Shown: piece by piece, positions 42,801 through 52,209 of the stretch
Layout of the letters: the number at the start of each line of letters is the position of its first letter
How positions within the stretch are numbered: position 1 is the first letter of the stretch
Assembly: GCF_021531715.1 (NCBI RefSeq)
Contig: NZ_JAFBIT010000003.1
Span: forward strand, 406,454-470,453
Origin: Anaeromassilibacillus senegalensis
Lineage (GTDB): Bacteria; Bacillota; Clostridia; Oscillospirales; Acutalibacteraceae
DNA: 64,000 nt
Direction of reading: 5' to 3'
Position numbers and translations under genes: made by a program
The notes under the pieces: generated by a model
The model's database searches: none
What the model was told of the DNA's origin: nothing
Seen by the model: the letters and a program-made list of their open reading frames with translations, nothing else

Positions 42801-43640
42801 CAGAATGAGAAATATACCGGCTCCCCGGTCATCAAGGTCGCGAAGCCGAAGGTCTTTATCCCGGTGTTCCCGGGCACAAACTGCGAGATCGACACGAAGC
42901 GCGCGTTTGAAAAGGCGGGCGCAGAGACCGAGATCCTCGTTGTCCAGAACCTCAGCGCGAAGGACATCGAGTACACGATCGACCGCATGGAACAGGCGAT
43001 TCGCTCTTCCCAGATCATCATGATCCCGGGCGGATTCTCCGGCGGCGACGAGCCGGAGGGCTCCGGCAAGTTCATCGCCACCACGTTCCGCAATCCGAAG
43101 ATCGCGCAGGCGGTCACCGATCTGCTCGATACGCGCGACGGCCTGATGCTCGGTATCTGCAACGGCTTCCAGGCGCTCATCAAGCTCGGTCTCGTCACGT
43201 ACGGCAAGATCGTCGAGCTGAAGGATACCGACCCGACGCTGACGTTCAACACGCTCGGCCGCCACGTCTCCCGCATGGTCTACACCCGTGTGACAAATAC
43301 AAAGTCCCCGTGGCTCTCCGGCGTCAACGCAGGCGACGTCTTCGCGATTCCGGTTTCTCACGGAGAGGGCCGCTTTGTCGCGGACGACGCGGCGCTTCGG
43401 ATGCTGATGGCAAACGGACAGATCGCGACGCAGTATACCACGCCGTGCGGCAAGGTCAGCGGCGACATCACGTGGAACCCGAACGGCTCGGTCTGCGGCA
43501 TCGAGGGCATCACCAGCCCGGACGGCCGAGTCTTCGGCAAGATGGGCCACAGCGAGCGCAAGGGCGAGAACCTCTACTTCAACGTGCCGGGTGAAAAGGA
43601 TCAGCAGATCTTTGAAAGCGGCGTACGCTACTTCAAGTAA
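39873..43640 (+). CDS. purL: Phosphoribosylformylglycinamidine synthase, single chain
   Basis: 1255-aa enzyme of purine synthesis (FGAR + Gln + ATP to FGAM). A PurS-like N-terminal domain precedes the ATP-binding synthetase half: 'YWSDHCRHTTF' carries the conserved His, 'NETHNHPTEIEPFGGAATC' the first and 'GLPSIGGKDSMSGSF' the second metal/ATP site. The C-terminal class I amidotransferase has the nucleophilic Cys in LGICNGFQ and His in SHGEGRF. It is the fused PurLQ form of many Clostridia and Bacteroidetes. GAAAGGAT lies 6 bases before ATG 39873. No other pur genes are nearby. Confidence 0.95.
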   Translation: MVTRVFVEKRKGFDVEARHMMADLRHNLGLKAIEDLRILNRYDVSGLSGEEFEAAARTILSEPNVDHVYDENYTVGEDYKVFATEYLPGQYDQRADSASQCVQLLTQGERPKVAYAKVIAIKGDLSEEEMDRIKSYIVNPVESRLASMEKPESLDMKIEYPADVKRVTGMISWSDEELKAYYGTMGFAMTLDDLAFCRDYFRDEEHRDPTVTELRVIDTYWSDHCRHTTFLTRLNKIEIEKGKLSGAIEKALGEYFAAREDLYKGKDKPVSLMDMAVIGAKYLKKHGMVNDLDESDEINACSIEVPVEIDGKTEQWLVQFKNETHNHPTEIEPFGGAATCLGGAIRDPLSGRAYVYQAMRVTGSGDPTIPFKDTLKGKLPTRKITTGAAAGYSSYGNQIGLATGQVTELYDPGYVAKRMEIGAVIGASPKANVVRMEPKPGDIIVLLGGATGRDGCGGATGSSKAHTLESIEVCGAEVQKGNPPTERKIQRLFRDPEVSTLIKRCNDFGAGGVCVAIGELAPGLEIDLNKVPKKYEGLDGTELAISESQERMAVVLDPKDVEKFRAKAQEENLDAQVVAVVTAEPRLKMEWRGDRVVDLSRAFLDTNGVTQNADAYITAPDKTKNYRNAVPESLLGKPLKEAFADNLARLEVCGQKGLSERFDASIGAGTVLMPFAGKYQLTPEDAMVAKIPLLTGETDDATAMAYGYIPGIARFSPFHGAAYAVVESLSKLVAVGANPMKARLTFQEYFERLHDKPERWGKPAAALLGALTAQLNLGLPSIGGKDSMSGSFEDLDVPPTLVSFAVTMTKASQTISGAFKYAGNYAVLLPIPENEETQLPNWEALKAFYNDVLAMIEDGAIVSAHVVKEGGAAAAVAKMAFGNKMGFVFNTDAQDPALLFAPKAGSLVVEVEQAALKDVTEHLNSVVLGMINESGKIDIDCTALDVDELIEVWNGKLEKIFANKAETVAVEYDVPLQNEKYTGSPVIKVAKPKVFIPVFPGTNCEIDTKRAFEKAGAETEILVVQNLSAKDIEYTIDRMEQAIRSSQIIMIPGGFSGGDEPEGSGKFIATTFRNPKIAQAVTDLLDTRDGLMLGICNGFQALIKLGLVTYGKIVELKDTDPTLTFNTLGRHVSRMVYTRVTNTKSPWLSGVNAGDVFAIPVSHGEGRFVADDAALRMLMANGQIATQYTTPCGKVSGDITWNPNGSVCGIEGITSPDGRVFGKMGHSERKGENLYFNVPGEKDQQIFESGVRYFK

Positions 43641-43702
43641 ACAATTTTCCGGTATGCGCGGGCAGTTCCTGTCCGCGCAGCCGTGTATTTGGGATTTTGC
43701 AT

Positions 43703-44890
43703 ATGAACATTATTCAGAAGAGGACGTGGGCGCAGATCGATCTCGACGCCGCAGCGCACAATCTTGCGGTGATCCGCAGGCGCATCGGCGAAAAGCCGCT
43801 GCTCTGCTGTGTCATCAAGGCGGATGCCTACGGGCACGGCGCGGTGCGGCTCGCAAAGGAATACGAAGCGCTCGGCGCGGACTGGCTTGCGCTTTCGAAC
43901 ATCGAGGAGGCGCTGCAGCTTCGCCGTGCGGGCGTTTCCCTGCCGATGCTCGTGCTTGGCTATACGCCGCCCGAAGCGGCGCTGGAGCTTGCGGAGAACA
44001 ACATCTCCCAGTGCGCATACTCCGCGGAATACTGCGCGGCGCTCTCAGAAAACGCAGTGAAAAGCGGCGTTTCGGTCAAGATTCACATCAAGGCCGACAC
44101 CGGCATGAGCCGTCTCGGATTTTACTTCCAGGATGCGGTGCGCGATGCGGCGGCGGTGGAAGAGATCACCGCGGCCTGCCGCCTGCCGGGATTGATCCCG
44201 GAGGGCATTTTCACGCATTTTGCCGTGTCGGACGGCGGTGCGGACGGTGAGGCGTATACAAGGCGGCAGCTTTCCTGCTTTACGGCGCTCGTCGCGGCGC
44301 TCGGGGAGAAGGGCGTGACGTTCCCGATTTGCCACTGCGCGAACAGCGGCGCGACGCTCGATTACCCGGAAAGCTACCTCGATATGGTGCGCGCGGGCGT
44401 GATCCTCTACGGCCTCGAGCCTTCGGAGGACGTAGCGCAGCCCGATGATTTCCGCCCAGTGCTGAGTCTCAAGACCGTGATTTCCCACGTCAAGGAGATT
44501 GAGCCGGGCACGGACGTCAGCTATGGCCGGACGTACACGGCGCAGAGCCGCGTGCGCGTCGCGACGGTGCCGATCGGCTACGCGGACGGCTATTCGCGCC
44601 AGCTTTCGAATCGCGGCTTCATGCTTGTGCATGGCGTGCGCTGCCCGATTCTCGGCAAGGTCTGCATGGATCAGTGCATGATCGATGTTTCCGCTGTGCC
44701 TGCGGCGCAGGTCGGCGATACGGTTACGGTCATCGGGCGCGACGGCGGCGGGGAGATCACCGTCGATGAGCTTGCTGCGCTGCTCGGCACGATCCATTAC
44801 GAGATCGTCTGCGGTATCTCAAAGCGCGTCACGCGCGTTTACCTCAAGGACGGCAAAGAGGACAGTGTTTTCGACTGTATCCTCGATTGA
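43703..44890 (+). CDS. alr: Alanine racemase
   Basis: 395-aa PLP enzyme making D-Ala for peptidoglycan. 'VIKADAYGHGAVRLA' has the PLP Lys at residue 39, as in reference enzymes; 'IKADTGMSRLGF' is the second signature, and 'GYADGYSRQLSN' contains the catalytic Tyr. ATG 43703 is 9 bases after TTGGGA; a TTG two codons upstream is possible. It starts 62 bases after purL with no terminator visible between them. Confidence 0.95.
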   Translation: MNIIQKRTWAQIDLDAAAHNLAVIRRRIGEKPLLCCVIKADAYGHGAVRLAKEYEALGADWLALSNIEEALQLRRAGVSLPMLVLGYTPPEAALELAENNISQCAYSAEYCAALSENAVKSGVSVKIHIKADTGMSRLGFYFQDAVRDAAAVEEITAACRLPGLIPEGIFTHFAVSDGGADGEAYTRRQLSCFTALVAALGEKGVTFPICHCANSGATLDYPESYLDMVRAGVILYGLEPSEDVAQPDDFRPVLSLKTVISHVKEIEPGTDVSYGRTYTAQSRVRVATVPIGYADGYSRQLSNRGFMLVHGVRCPILGKVCMDQCMIDVSAVPAAQVGDTVTVIGRDGGGEITVDELAALLGTIHYEIVCGISKRVTRVYLKDGKEDSVFDCILD

Positions 44891-44919
44891 TTTTATAATA
44901 GTAGGAAGGAGCACCACAA

Positions 44920-46119
44920 ATGGAAAAGCTTTTAAAGCTCAGAGACGAAATGCGCGCGGATTTGCTGCACGGTTCCATTTTTCCGTTCTGGCAGCAGTAC
45001 ACGATCGATGAGGAAAACGGCGGCTTTTACGGCGCTGTGACCGTCGACAAGGAGATCCAGAAGGATGCGCCGAAGAGCCTTGTGCTGAACGCCCGCCTGC
45101 TCTGGACATTCGCGGGGGCGTATCGCATTTTCGGCGACCCGGCGTATAAAGCACTCGCCGACCGCGCGTTTGACTACATCGTGAAATACTTCTGGGATGA
45201 GAAAAACGGCGGCGGTTACTGGATGCTGAACGCGGACGGCACCGTGCTCGACGATACCAAGATGACGTACGGTCAGGGCTTCCTGCTCTATGCGTTCTCC
45301 GAGTATGTCCGCGCGACGGGCAGCGAGGAGGCGCGCAAGTACGCCGATCTTGTCTTTGATTATCTCGAGAGCGAGTGCCGCGAGGGAAAGTATTACCTCG
45401 AAAACGCGCGCGGCACAGGTGCGAGCAACGGCGCGATCACCGAGGCAGGCAACCTTTCGATGAACACACACATCCACATTCTCGAGCCGATGACGTGTTA
45501 TTTCCGCATCCGGCACGATGCGTGTGTCGAGGAGTGCCTTGTGAACCTGATCGAGGTCACGGGGCGCAGAATCTATGACGCCGCGCATCACCATTTTGTC
45601 ATGTTCTTTGACAGCGAGATGAATCCGCTGCCGGGTGTGGTGTCCTTCGGTCATGACATCGAAGGCTCGTGGCTGCTGACCGAGGCGGCTGAGGTGCTCG
45701 AAAAATACGGCGCGGATCAGGCGCGCGCTGCGGCGCTGCTCGCGGAGGCCAAAGAGATCGCGATCAACATGGTCAACTTCACGCTGGAGCACGGCCTCGA
45801 CGCAGACGGCGGTCTGTTCGACGAGGGCTATGAAGAAGGCGGCATCGCCGTGCCGAACAAGGTTTGGTGGGGGCAGGCGGAGGCCGTCGTCGGCTGCGTC
45901 AACGCGTACCAGATCACCGGCGACGAGCGGTATCTCGATACCGCATGCAAGGTTTGGGAATACATCAAGCGCGAGGTTGTAAACGGCCCGGCCGGCGAGT
46001 GGTTCGCGGTGGGCAGGAATTCGCCCAAGGAAGAGAATTCGCACCTGCTCTGCGGCCCGTGGAAGTGCCCGTACCACAACGCCCGCGCCGCGTTTGAGAT
46101 TTGCGAGCGCGCGGAATGA
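44920..46119 (+). CDS. AGE-family sugar epimerase (cellobiose 2-epimerase type)
   Basis: 399-aa (alpha/alpha)6 barrel protein of the N-acylglucosamine 2-epimerase family. Catalytic His regions are visible in 'TNTHIHILEPM'-like (here 'NTHIHILEPMTCYFRI'), 'FGHDIEGSWLLTEAA' and 'WKCPYHNARAAFE'; 'NKVWWGQAEA' is also conserved. Overall it is closest in pattern to cellobiose 2-epimerases, which convert the reducing glucose of beta-disaccharides to mannose, rather than to GlcNAc epimerases. GAAGGAGC precedes the ATG, 29 bases after alr. A role in beta-mannan or cellulose disaccharide use is plausible but no such genes flank it. Confidence 0.85.
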   Translation: MEKLLKLRDEMRADLLHGSIFPFWQQYTIDEENGGFYGAVTVDKEIQKDAPKSLVLNARLLWTFAGAYRIFGDPAYKALADRAFDYIVKYFWDEKNGGGYWMLNADGTVLDDTKMTYGQGFLLYAFSEYVRATGSEEARKYADLVFDYLESECREGKYYLENARGTGASNGAITEAGNLSMNTHIHILEPMTCYFRIRHDACVEECLVNLIEVTGRRIYDAAHHHFVMFFDSEMNPLPGVVSFGHDIEGSWLLTEAAEVLEKYGADQARAAALLAEAKEIAINMVNFTLEHGLDADGGLFDEGYEEGGIAVPNKVWWGQAEAVVGCVNAYQITGDERYLDTACKVWEYIKREVVNGPAGEWFAVGRNSPKEENSHLLCGPWKCPYHNARAAFEICERAE

Positions 46120-46177
46120 GCGGCATCCCGCTTCGCCACGAAATTGAGTTTGAAAAGATGCTGTAAACACAGAAGAA

Positions 46178-46212
46178 GGACCTGTCGGTTTGTTCCGGCA
46201 GGCCCTTTTTTG
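46178..46212 (+). terminator. Intrinsic terminator
   Basis: GGACCTGTCGG and CCGGCAGGCCC stem followed by TTTTTT. Confidence 0.85.
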
Positions 46213-46221
46213 TTTGTAAAT

Positions 46222-46328
46222 TTAAAAGCCGTAGTTTTCAACGCCCGAAAGCTCGGAGTTTTCTTTAGCGAACTTCAGCGCCGAGGTGTGAAATTCGTCC
46301 CAGAGCATCGTCAGTGTGCGCGGGCTGT
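46222..46328 (-). pseudogene. Orphan C-terminal coding fragment
   Basis: On the minus strand a frame without start reads RTLTMLWDEFHTSALKFAKE and NSELSGVENYGF before TAA at 46222-46224. It has protein-like composition but no family I recognise, and it directly abuts the end of the DUF2284 gene. Probably the tail of a deleted gene. Confidence 0.3.
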
Positions 46329-46329
46329 T

Positions 46330-46871
46330 TTATGTCGAATGGAAAAGCAGCGCGCCGAAATAGGTCACGGTATCCGCGCCGTTGTTGGGACTCCCGCTTC
46401 CTTGGCGAGTTCGCTGACAATAAACCCATAGCCCTCGAGAGCGTGATGCAGCGTTTCCGGGAACCGGCAGGGTGCGTGCGGATATGTGCATACGGCGCAC
46501 TTCCCGCAGCCTTCATTGGAGAGCAGGAGATAATCGGTCAAAATATCCCGAATCTTCCGGTCGAATACGTCGATGGTTTTCTTGAAATCGAAAAGACCGT
46601 CCTGCATGCCCTCGAAGTCAAAGGAATCCTCCAGCGTGTATTTTCTGGAAAGAAGCAGCATGGTATCGTATTGCATGACGCGCTCTTTGCACGCTTCGAT
46701 TGTGCCGATCGCCGGAGGGCACGCCCAGGAGGTCCCGTAGTTGCGGCATGTATTTTCTTCGCATATTCTTCGGATTTCCGGATAAAACGTCAACCGGCGC
46801 GTATCCAAAAACCCTTCCTCCAAAAAGCCGCTTTGTTCGGCGATTTCCTTGATTTGGCGTGCAATGTCCAC
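46330..46871 (-). pseudogene. DUF2284 metal-binding protein, frameshifted near the C-terminus
   Basis: GTG at 46871, 6 bases after AAAAGGAG, opens a Cys-rich protein: 'CRNYGTSWACPPAIG', then 'CGKCAVCTYPHAPCRFPE', the DUF2284 pattern of predicted metal or Fe-S cluster binding. The open frame stops early at 46365 with GVPTTARIP. In the next frame the usual family ending continues (NGADTVTYFGALLF) to TAA at 46330-46332. One base is therefore missing around 46385-46390. The N-terminal extension to 46919 lacks a ribosome site. A frameshift or sequencing error is equally possible; most of the protein is intact. Confidence 0.75.
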
Positions 46872-46911
46872 GGGATTCTCTCCTTTTAAAAACAGGTTTC
46901 TTCGCCGAATA

Positions 46912-47538
46912 TCAGACAAGCATCTCCCCGGGTGCGATCGGCTCCAGTGCGGTGAGGGCGGGGTGGTTTGTCAGGGTTTTGAGCATGCGCCAGCCGAAAG
47001 GACTTTCGCGCAGGTTTTCTTCGGTCGGACGAAAGCCGAAATCCATATAGAGCCGTGCGGCGACCCAAGTGGTCGTCTGCGTCGAAACATAAATCTCGCC
47101 GTAGCCCAGCTCCCGCAGACGGCGGAGCGTATGCGCAATCAGCGGGCGGGCAAGTCCCTTGCCCTGAAAATCGCGCCGCACCGCAACCCAGTGCAGCCAG
47201 CCGTCGCCATCCGGATTTTTCGGGTCGAAATACGCAGAGGAAGTTGCGATCTTCTCGCCGCCCGGCGCCGTGATGAACTGCATGCGCCCGGGAAGCTGCG
47301 TCTCAAAGGGTGCGAAATACACGTTCCATGCATCGAGTCCCGCTCCATAGCGATCAAATTCCTTTGCGGATTGCTCAATCGCGATCCACGTGTCGCGGTC
47401 GCTGTCATACGTGCTGAAGGTATAGCCCGCAGGCAGCGTGTATTCGGGAATGGGTGCGGACGCGTCGAGCCGCATCACCAAATGGTAATATTTCAAGCGG
47501 CTGTCGTGATTGTCCAATACAATTGGGAAATTATTCAT
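46912..47538 (-). CDS. GNAT-family N-acetyltransferase
   Basis: 208-aa acetyltransferase. '[20 protein letters not shown]' is motif A with QGKGLA, and '[18 protein letters not shown]' motif B. The ATG at 47538 overlaps the last codons of secA (8-base overlap), implying translational coupling. Substrate unknown. Downstream, its end approaches the DUF2284 gene with about 40 bases between stop and the likely GTG, so secA, this gene and the DUF2284 gene may form one transcript. Confidence 0.83.
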   Translation of the reverse strand: MNNFPIVLDNHDSRLKYYHLVMRLDASAPIPEYTLPAGYTFSTYDSDRDTWIAIEQSAKEFDRYGAGLDAWNVYFAPFETQLPGRMQFITAPGGEKIATSSAYFDPKNPDGDGWLHWVAVRRDFQGKGLARPLIAHTLRRLRELGYGEIYVSTQTTTWVAARLYMDFGFRPTEENLRESPFGWRMLKTLTNHPALTALEPIAPGEMLV

Positions 47539-50272
47539 TTCTTCCACAGCATTTCTTGTATTTTTTGCCGCTGCCGCAGGGGCAGGGATCGTTGCGCCCG
47601 GGCTTTTTGCCATTTTTCACCGGCTGCTTTTTGGCGGGCGTATCACTCGATGTGGTGCCGGTTTCCTTCGCGACGGCTTCGCGCTGCGGCGCTTCCTTCG
47701 TCTTGAGCCGCACCGTGAGAATCATGCGGGCGGTGTCCTCGCGGATCGTGTCGATCATCGCGTCGAACATGTCAAAGCCTTCCGAGCGGTATTCGACCAC
47801 CGGATCGTGCTGGCCGTAGGCGCGCAGGCGGATGCCCTTCTGCAGCTCGTCCATCGCGTCGATGTGATCCATCCACTGCGTGTCGACGTTCTTGAGCAGC
47901 ACCATGCGCTCGACCTCGCGCATGATCGGCTCGGTGAATTCCTTTTCGCGCTGCTCGTAAATCTTTTGGGCGCGCGTCTTGAGAAAATCGATGACCTCGC
48001 CCGGCTCGAGATTTTCCAGCCCTTCGGCGTCATAGTGCAGCTCGTCGGGCGCAATCATCCAGCCGAGGTAGTGGTCGCGCAATCCGCGCAGATCCCAGTC
48101 GTCGTGCGCCGTGTTGTCCGGCAGGAAGCGCTTGACGTTCGATTCAATCGCCTGCTCGATCATCGACTGAATCTGCGGCTTCACGTTGTCGCCGTTCAGC
48201 ACGCGGTCGCGCTGCTCGTAGATGATTTCGCGCTGGCGGTTCATGACGTCGTCGTACTGGAGGACGTTCTTGCGGATGGCGAAGTTGCGTCCCTCCACCT
48301 TCTTCTGCGCGTTTTCGATGGTGTTCGAGAGGATGGACGCCTCAATCGGCGTGTCCTCGTCGACGTTCATGCGGTCCATCAGCGTCTGGATGCGCTCGCC
48401 GCCGAAGAGACGCATCAGGTCGTCCTCGAGCGAGATATAGAAGCGGCTCTTGCCGGGGTCGCCCTGACGGCCGGCACGACCGCGCAGCTGGTTGTCGATG
48501 CGGCGGGATTCGTGGCGCTCCGTGCCGATGATATACAGGCCGCCGAGCGCGCGCACCTCGTCTGCCTCCGGCGCGATCTGTTCCTTGTATTTTTTGTTCA
48601 GCTCCGCGAAGGTGCGGCGGGCGTTGAGGATTTCCTCGTCGTCCGTATAGCCGAACGCCGAAGCCTCGCCGATCAGCTCCTCGGGGAACTGCAAACGGCG
48701 CATCTCGGCGCGCGCCATGAATTCCGCGTTGCCGCCGAGCAGAATGTCGGTGCCGCGTCCCGCCATGTTCGTCGCGATGGTCACGGCGCCACGGCGTCCT
48801 GCCTGCGCGACGATCTCGGCTTCCTTCTCGTGATATTTCGCGTTGAGCACCTCGTGCTTGACGCCGCGCCGTTTGAGCATGGCGCTGAGCTGCTCGGATT
48901 TTTCAATCGTGATCGTGCCGACGAGCACTGGCTGTCCCTTTTTATGGTGCTCGATGATGTCCTCAATGACGGCGTTGAACTTGCCCTGCTCCGTCTTGTA
49001 CACGACGTCGGCGCAGTCCTCACGGATCATCGGCTTGTTCGTCGGGATCTCCACAACGTCCAGCTTGTAGATCTCGCTGAACTCGGCCTCCTCGGTCATC
49101 GCGGTACCGGTCATGCCGGAGAGCTTGTTGTACAGGCGGAAGAAATTCTGGAACGTGATGGTCGCGAGCGTTTTGCTCTCTCTGGCGATCTTGACATTTT
49201 CCTTCGCTTCAATCGCCTGGTGCAGACCCTCGTTGTACCGTCTGCCGTACATCAGACGACCTGTAAACTCGTCGACGATGATGACCTCGCCATCGCGCAC
49301 GACGTAATCGATGTCGCGCTTCATGATTCCGTGCGCCTTGATCGCCTGATTGACGTGATGCTGGATTGTGATGTTGTCCGGGTCCGTGAGGTTATCGATG
49401 CTGAAGAACTGCTCAGCCTTTTTTACGCCGCGCTTAGTGAGCGTGCAGGTCTTCTGCTTCTCGTTGATGATATAGTCGTAGTCTTCATACAGCTCGTCGT
49501 TGTCCTGCTTTTCGTCTGTCTCCGCGACGCGTACGGGGCGCAGACCCTTGGCGAAGCGGTCGGCGACGGTGTACAGCTCGGTCGATTTGTCGCCCTGACC
49601 GGAAATGATCAGCGGCGTGCGCGCCTCGTCGATGAGAATGGAGTCCACCTCGTCCACGATGGCGTAGTTGTGGCCGCGCTGTACCTTGCGCTCCTTGTAG
49701 GTGACCATGTTGTCGCGCAGGTAGTCGAAGCCGATCTCATTGTTTGTCGCGTAGGTGATGTCGCAAGCGTACGCCTTTTTCTTTTCCTCAGACGTCATGC
49801 CCGGGATGGCAAGGCCGACCGTGAGACCCATGTAGTTGAAAACACGGGCCATCATCTCGCCCTGATATTTGGCGAGGTAATCGTTGACCGTGACGATGTG
49901 CACGCCCTTGCCGGTCAGCGCGTTCAGATAGGCGGGGAGCGCCGCGGTGAAGGTTTTGCCCTCGCCGGTCTTCATCTCGGCGATGCGGCCCTGGTGCAGA
50001 ATGATGCCGCCGATGACCTGCACGGGGAACGGCTTGATCGAGAGCACACGCCACATGGCTTCGCGGCAGGCGGCGAACGCCTCGGGCAGGATGTCGTCGA
50101 GCGAGGAACCGAGCGCGAGACGCTCCTTGAGCGCCGCGGTTTGCCCCTTGAGCTCGCTGTCCGTCATATTTGTATATTTATCTTCCAGCGCGAGGACTGC
50201 TTCCTTGATCGGTTCGATACGCTTGAGCTCCTTCTTGCTGTAGCTGCCGAACAGCTTTGCCAGTATATTCAT
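47531..50272 (-). CDS. secA: Preprotein translocase ATPase SecA
   Basis: 913-aa motor of Sec export. '[20 protein letters not shown]' is Walker A, '[20 protein letters not shown]' Walker B/DEAD region, '[14 protein letters not shown]' helicase motif V-VI, and the C-terminus ends in the SEC-C zinc motif '[14 protein letters not shown]'. The start ATG at 50272 has AAAGAGG 8 bases before it; the frame extends upstream without a site. Essential and single. Confidence 0.96.
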   Translation of the reverse strand: MNILAKLFGSYSKKELKRIEPIKEAVLALEDKYTNMTDSELKGQTAALKERLALGSSLDDILPEAFAACREAMWRVLSIKPFPVQVIGGIILHQGRIAEMKTGEGKTFTAALPAYLNALTGKGVHIVTVNDYLAKYQGEMMARVFNYMGLTVGLAIPGMTSEEKKKAYACDITYATNNEIGFDYLRDNMVTYKERKVQRGHNYAIVDEVDSILIDEARTPLIISGQGDKSTELYTVADRFAKGLRPVRVAETDEKQDNDELYEDYDYIINEKQKTCTLTKRGVKKAEQFFSIDNLTDPDNITIQHHVNQAIKAHGIMKRDIDYVVRDGEVIIVDEFTGRLMYGRRYNEGLHQAIEAKENVKIARESKTLATITFQNFFRLYNKLSGMTGTAMTEEAEFSEIYKLDVVEIPTNKPMIREDCADVVYKTEQGKFNAVIEDIIEHHKKGQPVLVGTITIEKSEQLSAMLKRRGVKHEVLNAKYHEKEAEIVAQAGRRGAVTIATNMAGRGTDILLGGNAEFMARAEMRRLQFPEELIGEASAFGYTDDEEILNARRTFAELNKKYKEQIAPEADEVRALGGLYIIGTERHESRRIDNQLRGRAGRQGDPGKSRFYISLEDDLMRLFGGERIQTLMDRMNVDEDTPIEASILSNTIENAQKKVEGRNFAIRKNVLQYDDVMNRQREIIYEQRDRVLNGDNVKPQIQSMIEQAIESNVKRFLPDNTAHDDWDLRGLRDHYLGWMIAPDELHYDAEGLENLEPGEVIDFLKTRAQKIYEQREKEFTEPIMREVERMVLLKNVDTQWMDHIDAMDELQKGIRLRAYGQHDPVVEYRSEGFDMFDAMIDTIREDTARMILTVRLKTKEAPQREAVAKETGTTSSDTPAKKQPVKNGKKPGRNDPCPCGSGKKYKKCCGRNE

Positions 50273-50416
50273 TTTAAAACCTCTTTCTCTGTATGGCTGA
50301 TCGTTCCAGGGCGGAACGCCGAATTGCATATATAATTCAGTATAGCATGACGCTATGCAAAAAAGCAAGAATCCGTGGGAATATTTATAAAAACTTCACG
50401 CAAAGGAAATATTTCC

Positions 50417-50445
50417 TTGATTTTTTTGCGCACATATGGTATTCT
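50417..50445 (+). promoter_or_regulatory. sigma-A promoter of SSS transporter gene
   Basis: TTGATT, a 17-base spacer and TATTCT. A CTTTAGC/GCTAAAG hairpin (50454-50477) at the predicted transcript start may stabilise the message. Confidence 0.6.
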
Positions 50446-50504
50446 TATAGAAACTTTAGCGCTTATAACTGCTAAAGTGATGAACTTACAAAGGGGAAAT
50501 GGGT

Positions 50505-51995
50505 ATGGACAAACTGACCGTCATCTGGATCGTCATCGGCGTTTATGCGGTGGTCATGCTCGCTGTGGGTATCCTGCATTCGCGAAAGGGAGCGGCCGGC
50601 ATGGAATCGTTCACGGTGGGCGGACGAAATGCGGGCGCATGGATTTCCGCACTCAGCTACGGCACGGCGTATTTTTCCGCCGTTATGTTTATCGGCTATT
50701 CGGGCGGCTCCGGCTGGAGCTTCGGCCTGTGGAGCGTGCTGGTCGGCATCGGCAACGCGGTGTTCGGCACCTTGCTTGCGTGGCTCGTGCTTGCGGAAAA
50801 AACACGTGTGCTCACGCGCCGCTGGCAGATCAAATCGATGCCGCAGCTTTTTGAGCGGCGCTTCCAAAGCCCGGGTATGCGGCTGTTTTCCTGCATCGTA
50901 ATCTTTATCTTTCTGATCCCGTATTCCGCGTCCGTGTATAAGGGCCTCACGAGCGTCTGCTCGGTAATTCTCGGCGTGGATGAGCATGTCTGCATGATTA
51001 TCATCGCGATCGCCTCGGCGCTTGTGCTTGTGCTCGGCGGCTATATGGCGACGCTCAAGGCCGATTTTGTGCAGGGTTTTGTCATGATGATCGGTGTCAC
51101 GGCGCTGATCGTGCTGATCATCCTCTCTCCGCAGGTCGGCGGGCTTGGCACGGGCCTTTCCAATATCACGGATTATATGCGCGGGCATGAAATGCTGCCG
51201 CTCAGCGGAAAATCGGCGGTATCCCTGACCGCGACCATTCTCATGACGAGCTTTGGCACCTGGGGTCTGCCGCAGATGATCCACAAATATTACGGTATCC
51301 GCGACAAAAAAGAGGTCAAGCGCGGCATCATCATCTCCACGTTCTTTGCGCTGCTTGTTGCAGGCGGCGGCTACTTCATTGGCTCACTTTCGCATCTGTT
51401 CTTCGGCGAAACGATGCCCGAGGGCGGCAAGGATTACCTTGTGCCGCTGATGCTGGACAGTGCGGGTCTGCCGAATATCCTGATCGGCGTCATCCTCGTG
51501 CTGCTGATCTCCGCCTCCGTCTCGACGCTTTCGAGCATCACGCTGACGGCGTGCTCCACGGTTTCCATGGATATCGTGAAGAAGAGTTTGAAGAAGAATA
51601 TGAAGGATGAAAATGTCACGGCGCTGACGCGTGTGCTCTGCCTTCTGTTCGTCGTCATGAGCTATCTGATCGCGAATTACCCGACGCCGATTCTCGAGAT
51701 GATGTCGTATTCCTGGGGCATCATTTCCGGCTCGTTCCTCGCGCCGTACGTGCTCTCCCTCTACTGGAAGGGGATCAATCGCGCGGGCGCGTGGGCCGGT
51801 ATGCTCGGCGGTTTCCTGACGGCGTTCATCCCTGCGGCGGCCTCCGGCTTCACCACGCCGAACGGCCCGCTCTACGCGTGCATCGCGATGGTGCTTTCGT
51901 TTGTGCTGTGCATCGCGGTGAGCCTCATTGCCTCGGCGCTGAAGCTCAAGAGCGCCGCGCGCTGCGACGAGTTTTACCGGATTGAAGAGAAATAA
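50505..51995 (+). CDS. Sodium:solute symporter (SSS family)
   Basis: 496-aa membrane protein with about 13 predicted segments of the SSS/SLC5 fold. 'SALSYGTAYFSAVMFIGYSG' is the first broken helix of the fold, 'GGYMATLKADFVQGFVM' the family signature region and 'ISASVSTLSSITLTACSTV' the Na2-site helix. Members import sugars, proline, pantothenate or other solutes with Na+, and the solute is not deducible. ATG 50505 is 8 bases after AAAGGGG; an ATG at 50499 is too close to the site. Terminator follows at 52005. Confidence 0.88.
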   Translation: MDKLTVIWIVIGVYAVVMLAVGILHSRKGAAGMESFTVGGRNAGAWISALSYGTAYFSAVMFIGYSGGSGWSFGLWSVLVGIGNAVFGTLLAWLVLAEKTRVLTRRWQIKSMPQLFERRFQSPGMRLFSCIVIFIFLIPYSASVYKGLTSVCSVILGVDEHVCMIIIAIASALVLVLGGYMATLKADFVQGFVMMIGVTALIVLIILSPQVGGLGTGLSNITDYMRGHEMLPLSGKSAVSLTATILMTSFGTWGLPQMIHKYYGIRDKKEVKRGIIISTFFALLVAGGGYFIGSLSHLFFGETMPEGGKDYLVPLMLDSAGLPNILIGVILVLLISASVSTLSSITLTACSTVSMDIVKKSLKKNMKDENVTALTRVLCLLFVVMSYLIANYPTPILEMMSYSWGIISGSFLAPYVLSLYWKGINRAGAWAGMLGGFLTAFIPAAASGFTTPNGPLYACIAMVLSFVLCIAVSLIASALKLKSAARCDEFYRIEEK

Positions 51996-52004
51996 ACGGC
52001 TTTC

Positions 52005-52048
52005 GGAGCCATGCGGGCAGATGTCCGCACGGCTCCAAAATTTTTTTT
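52005..52048 (+). terminator. Intrinsic terminator
   Basis: GGAGCCATGCGG and CCGCACGGCTCC pair (one mismatch), followed by AAAATTTTTTTT. Confidence 0.85.
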
Positions 52049-52101
52049 GCAGAAAATTGAACGTCCTGTGAATAAAATGTAACTTTTCTTGTTTTTTGTA
52101 C

Positions 52102-52130
52102 TTGATTTCCGCGAAATATATCGCTATACT
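52102..52130 (+). promoter_or_regulatory. sigma-A promoter of the purine permease gene
   Basis: TTGATT at 52102, a 17-base spacer, TATACT at 52125-52130. Confidence 0.75.
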
Positions 52131-52140
52131 ATAAGTAATC

Positions 52141-52192
52141 ATTCCTGTTTTGCGTATGGACCGTCCGAAACTGAAACAGGAATTAACTTTTT
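52141..52192 (+). promoter_or_regulatory. Leader hairpin with U-run before the purine permease gene
   Basis: ATTCCTGTTT at 52141-52150 pairs perfectly with AAACAGGAAT at 52174-52183 around a 23-base loop, then TAACTTTTTT. It sits right after the predicted transcript start and 15 bases before the ribosome site. It looks like a terminator or a small ligand- or protein-responsive leader; it does not match the guanine/adenine riboswitch consensus. Confidence 0.55.
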
Positions 52193-52209
52193 TAAGGAGA
52201 GTGACATCC

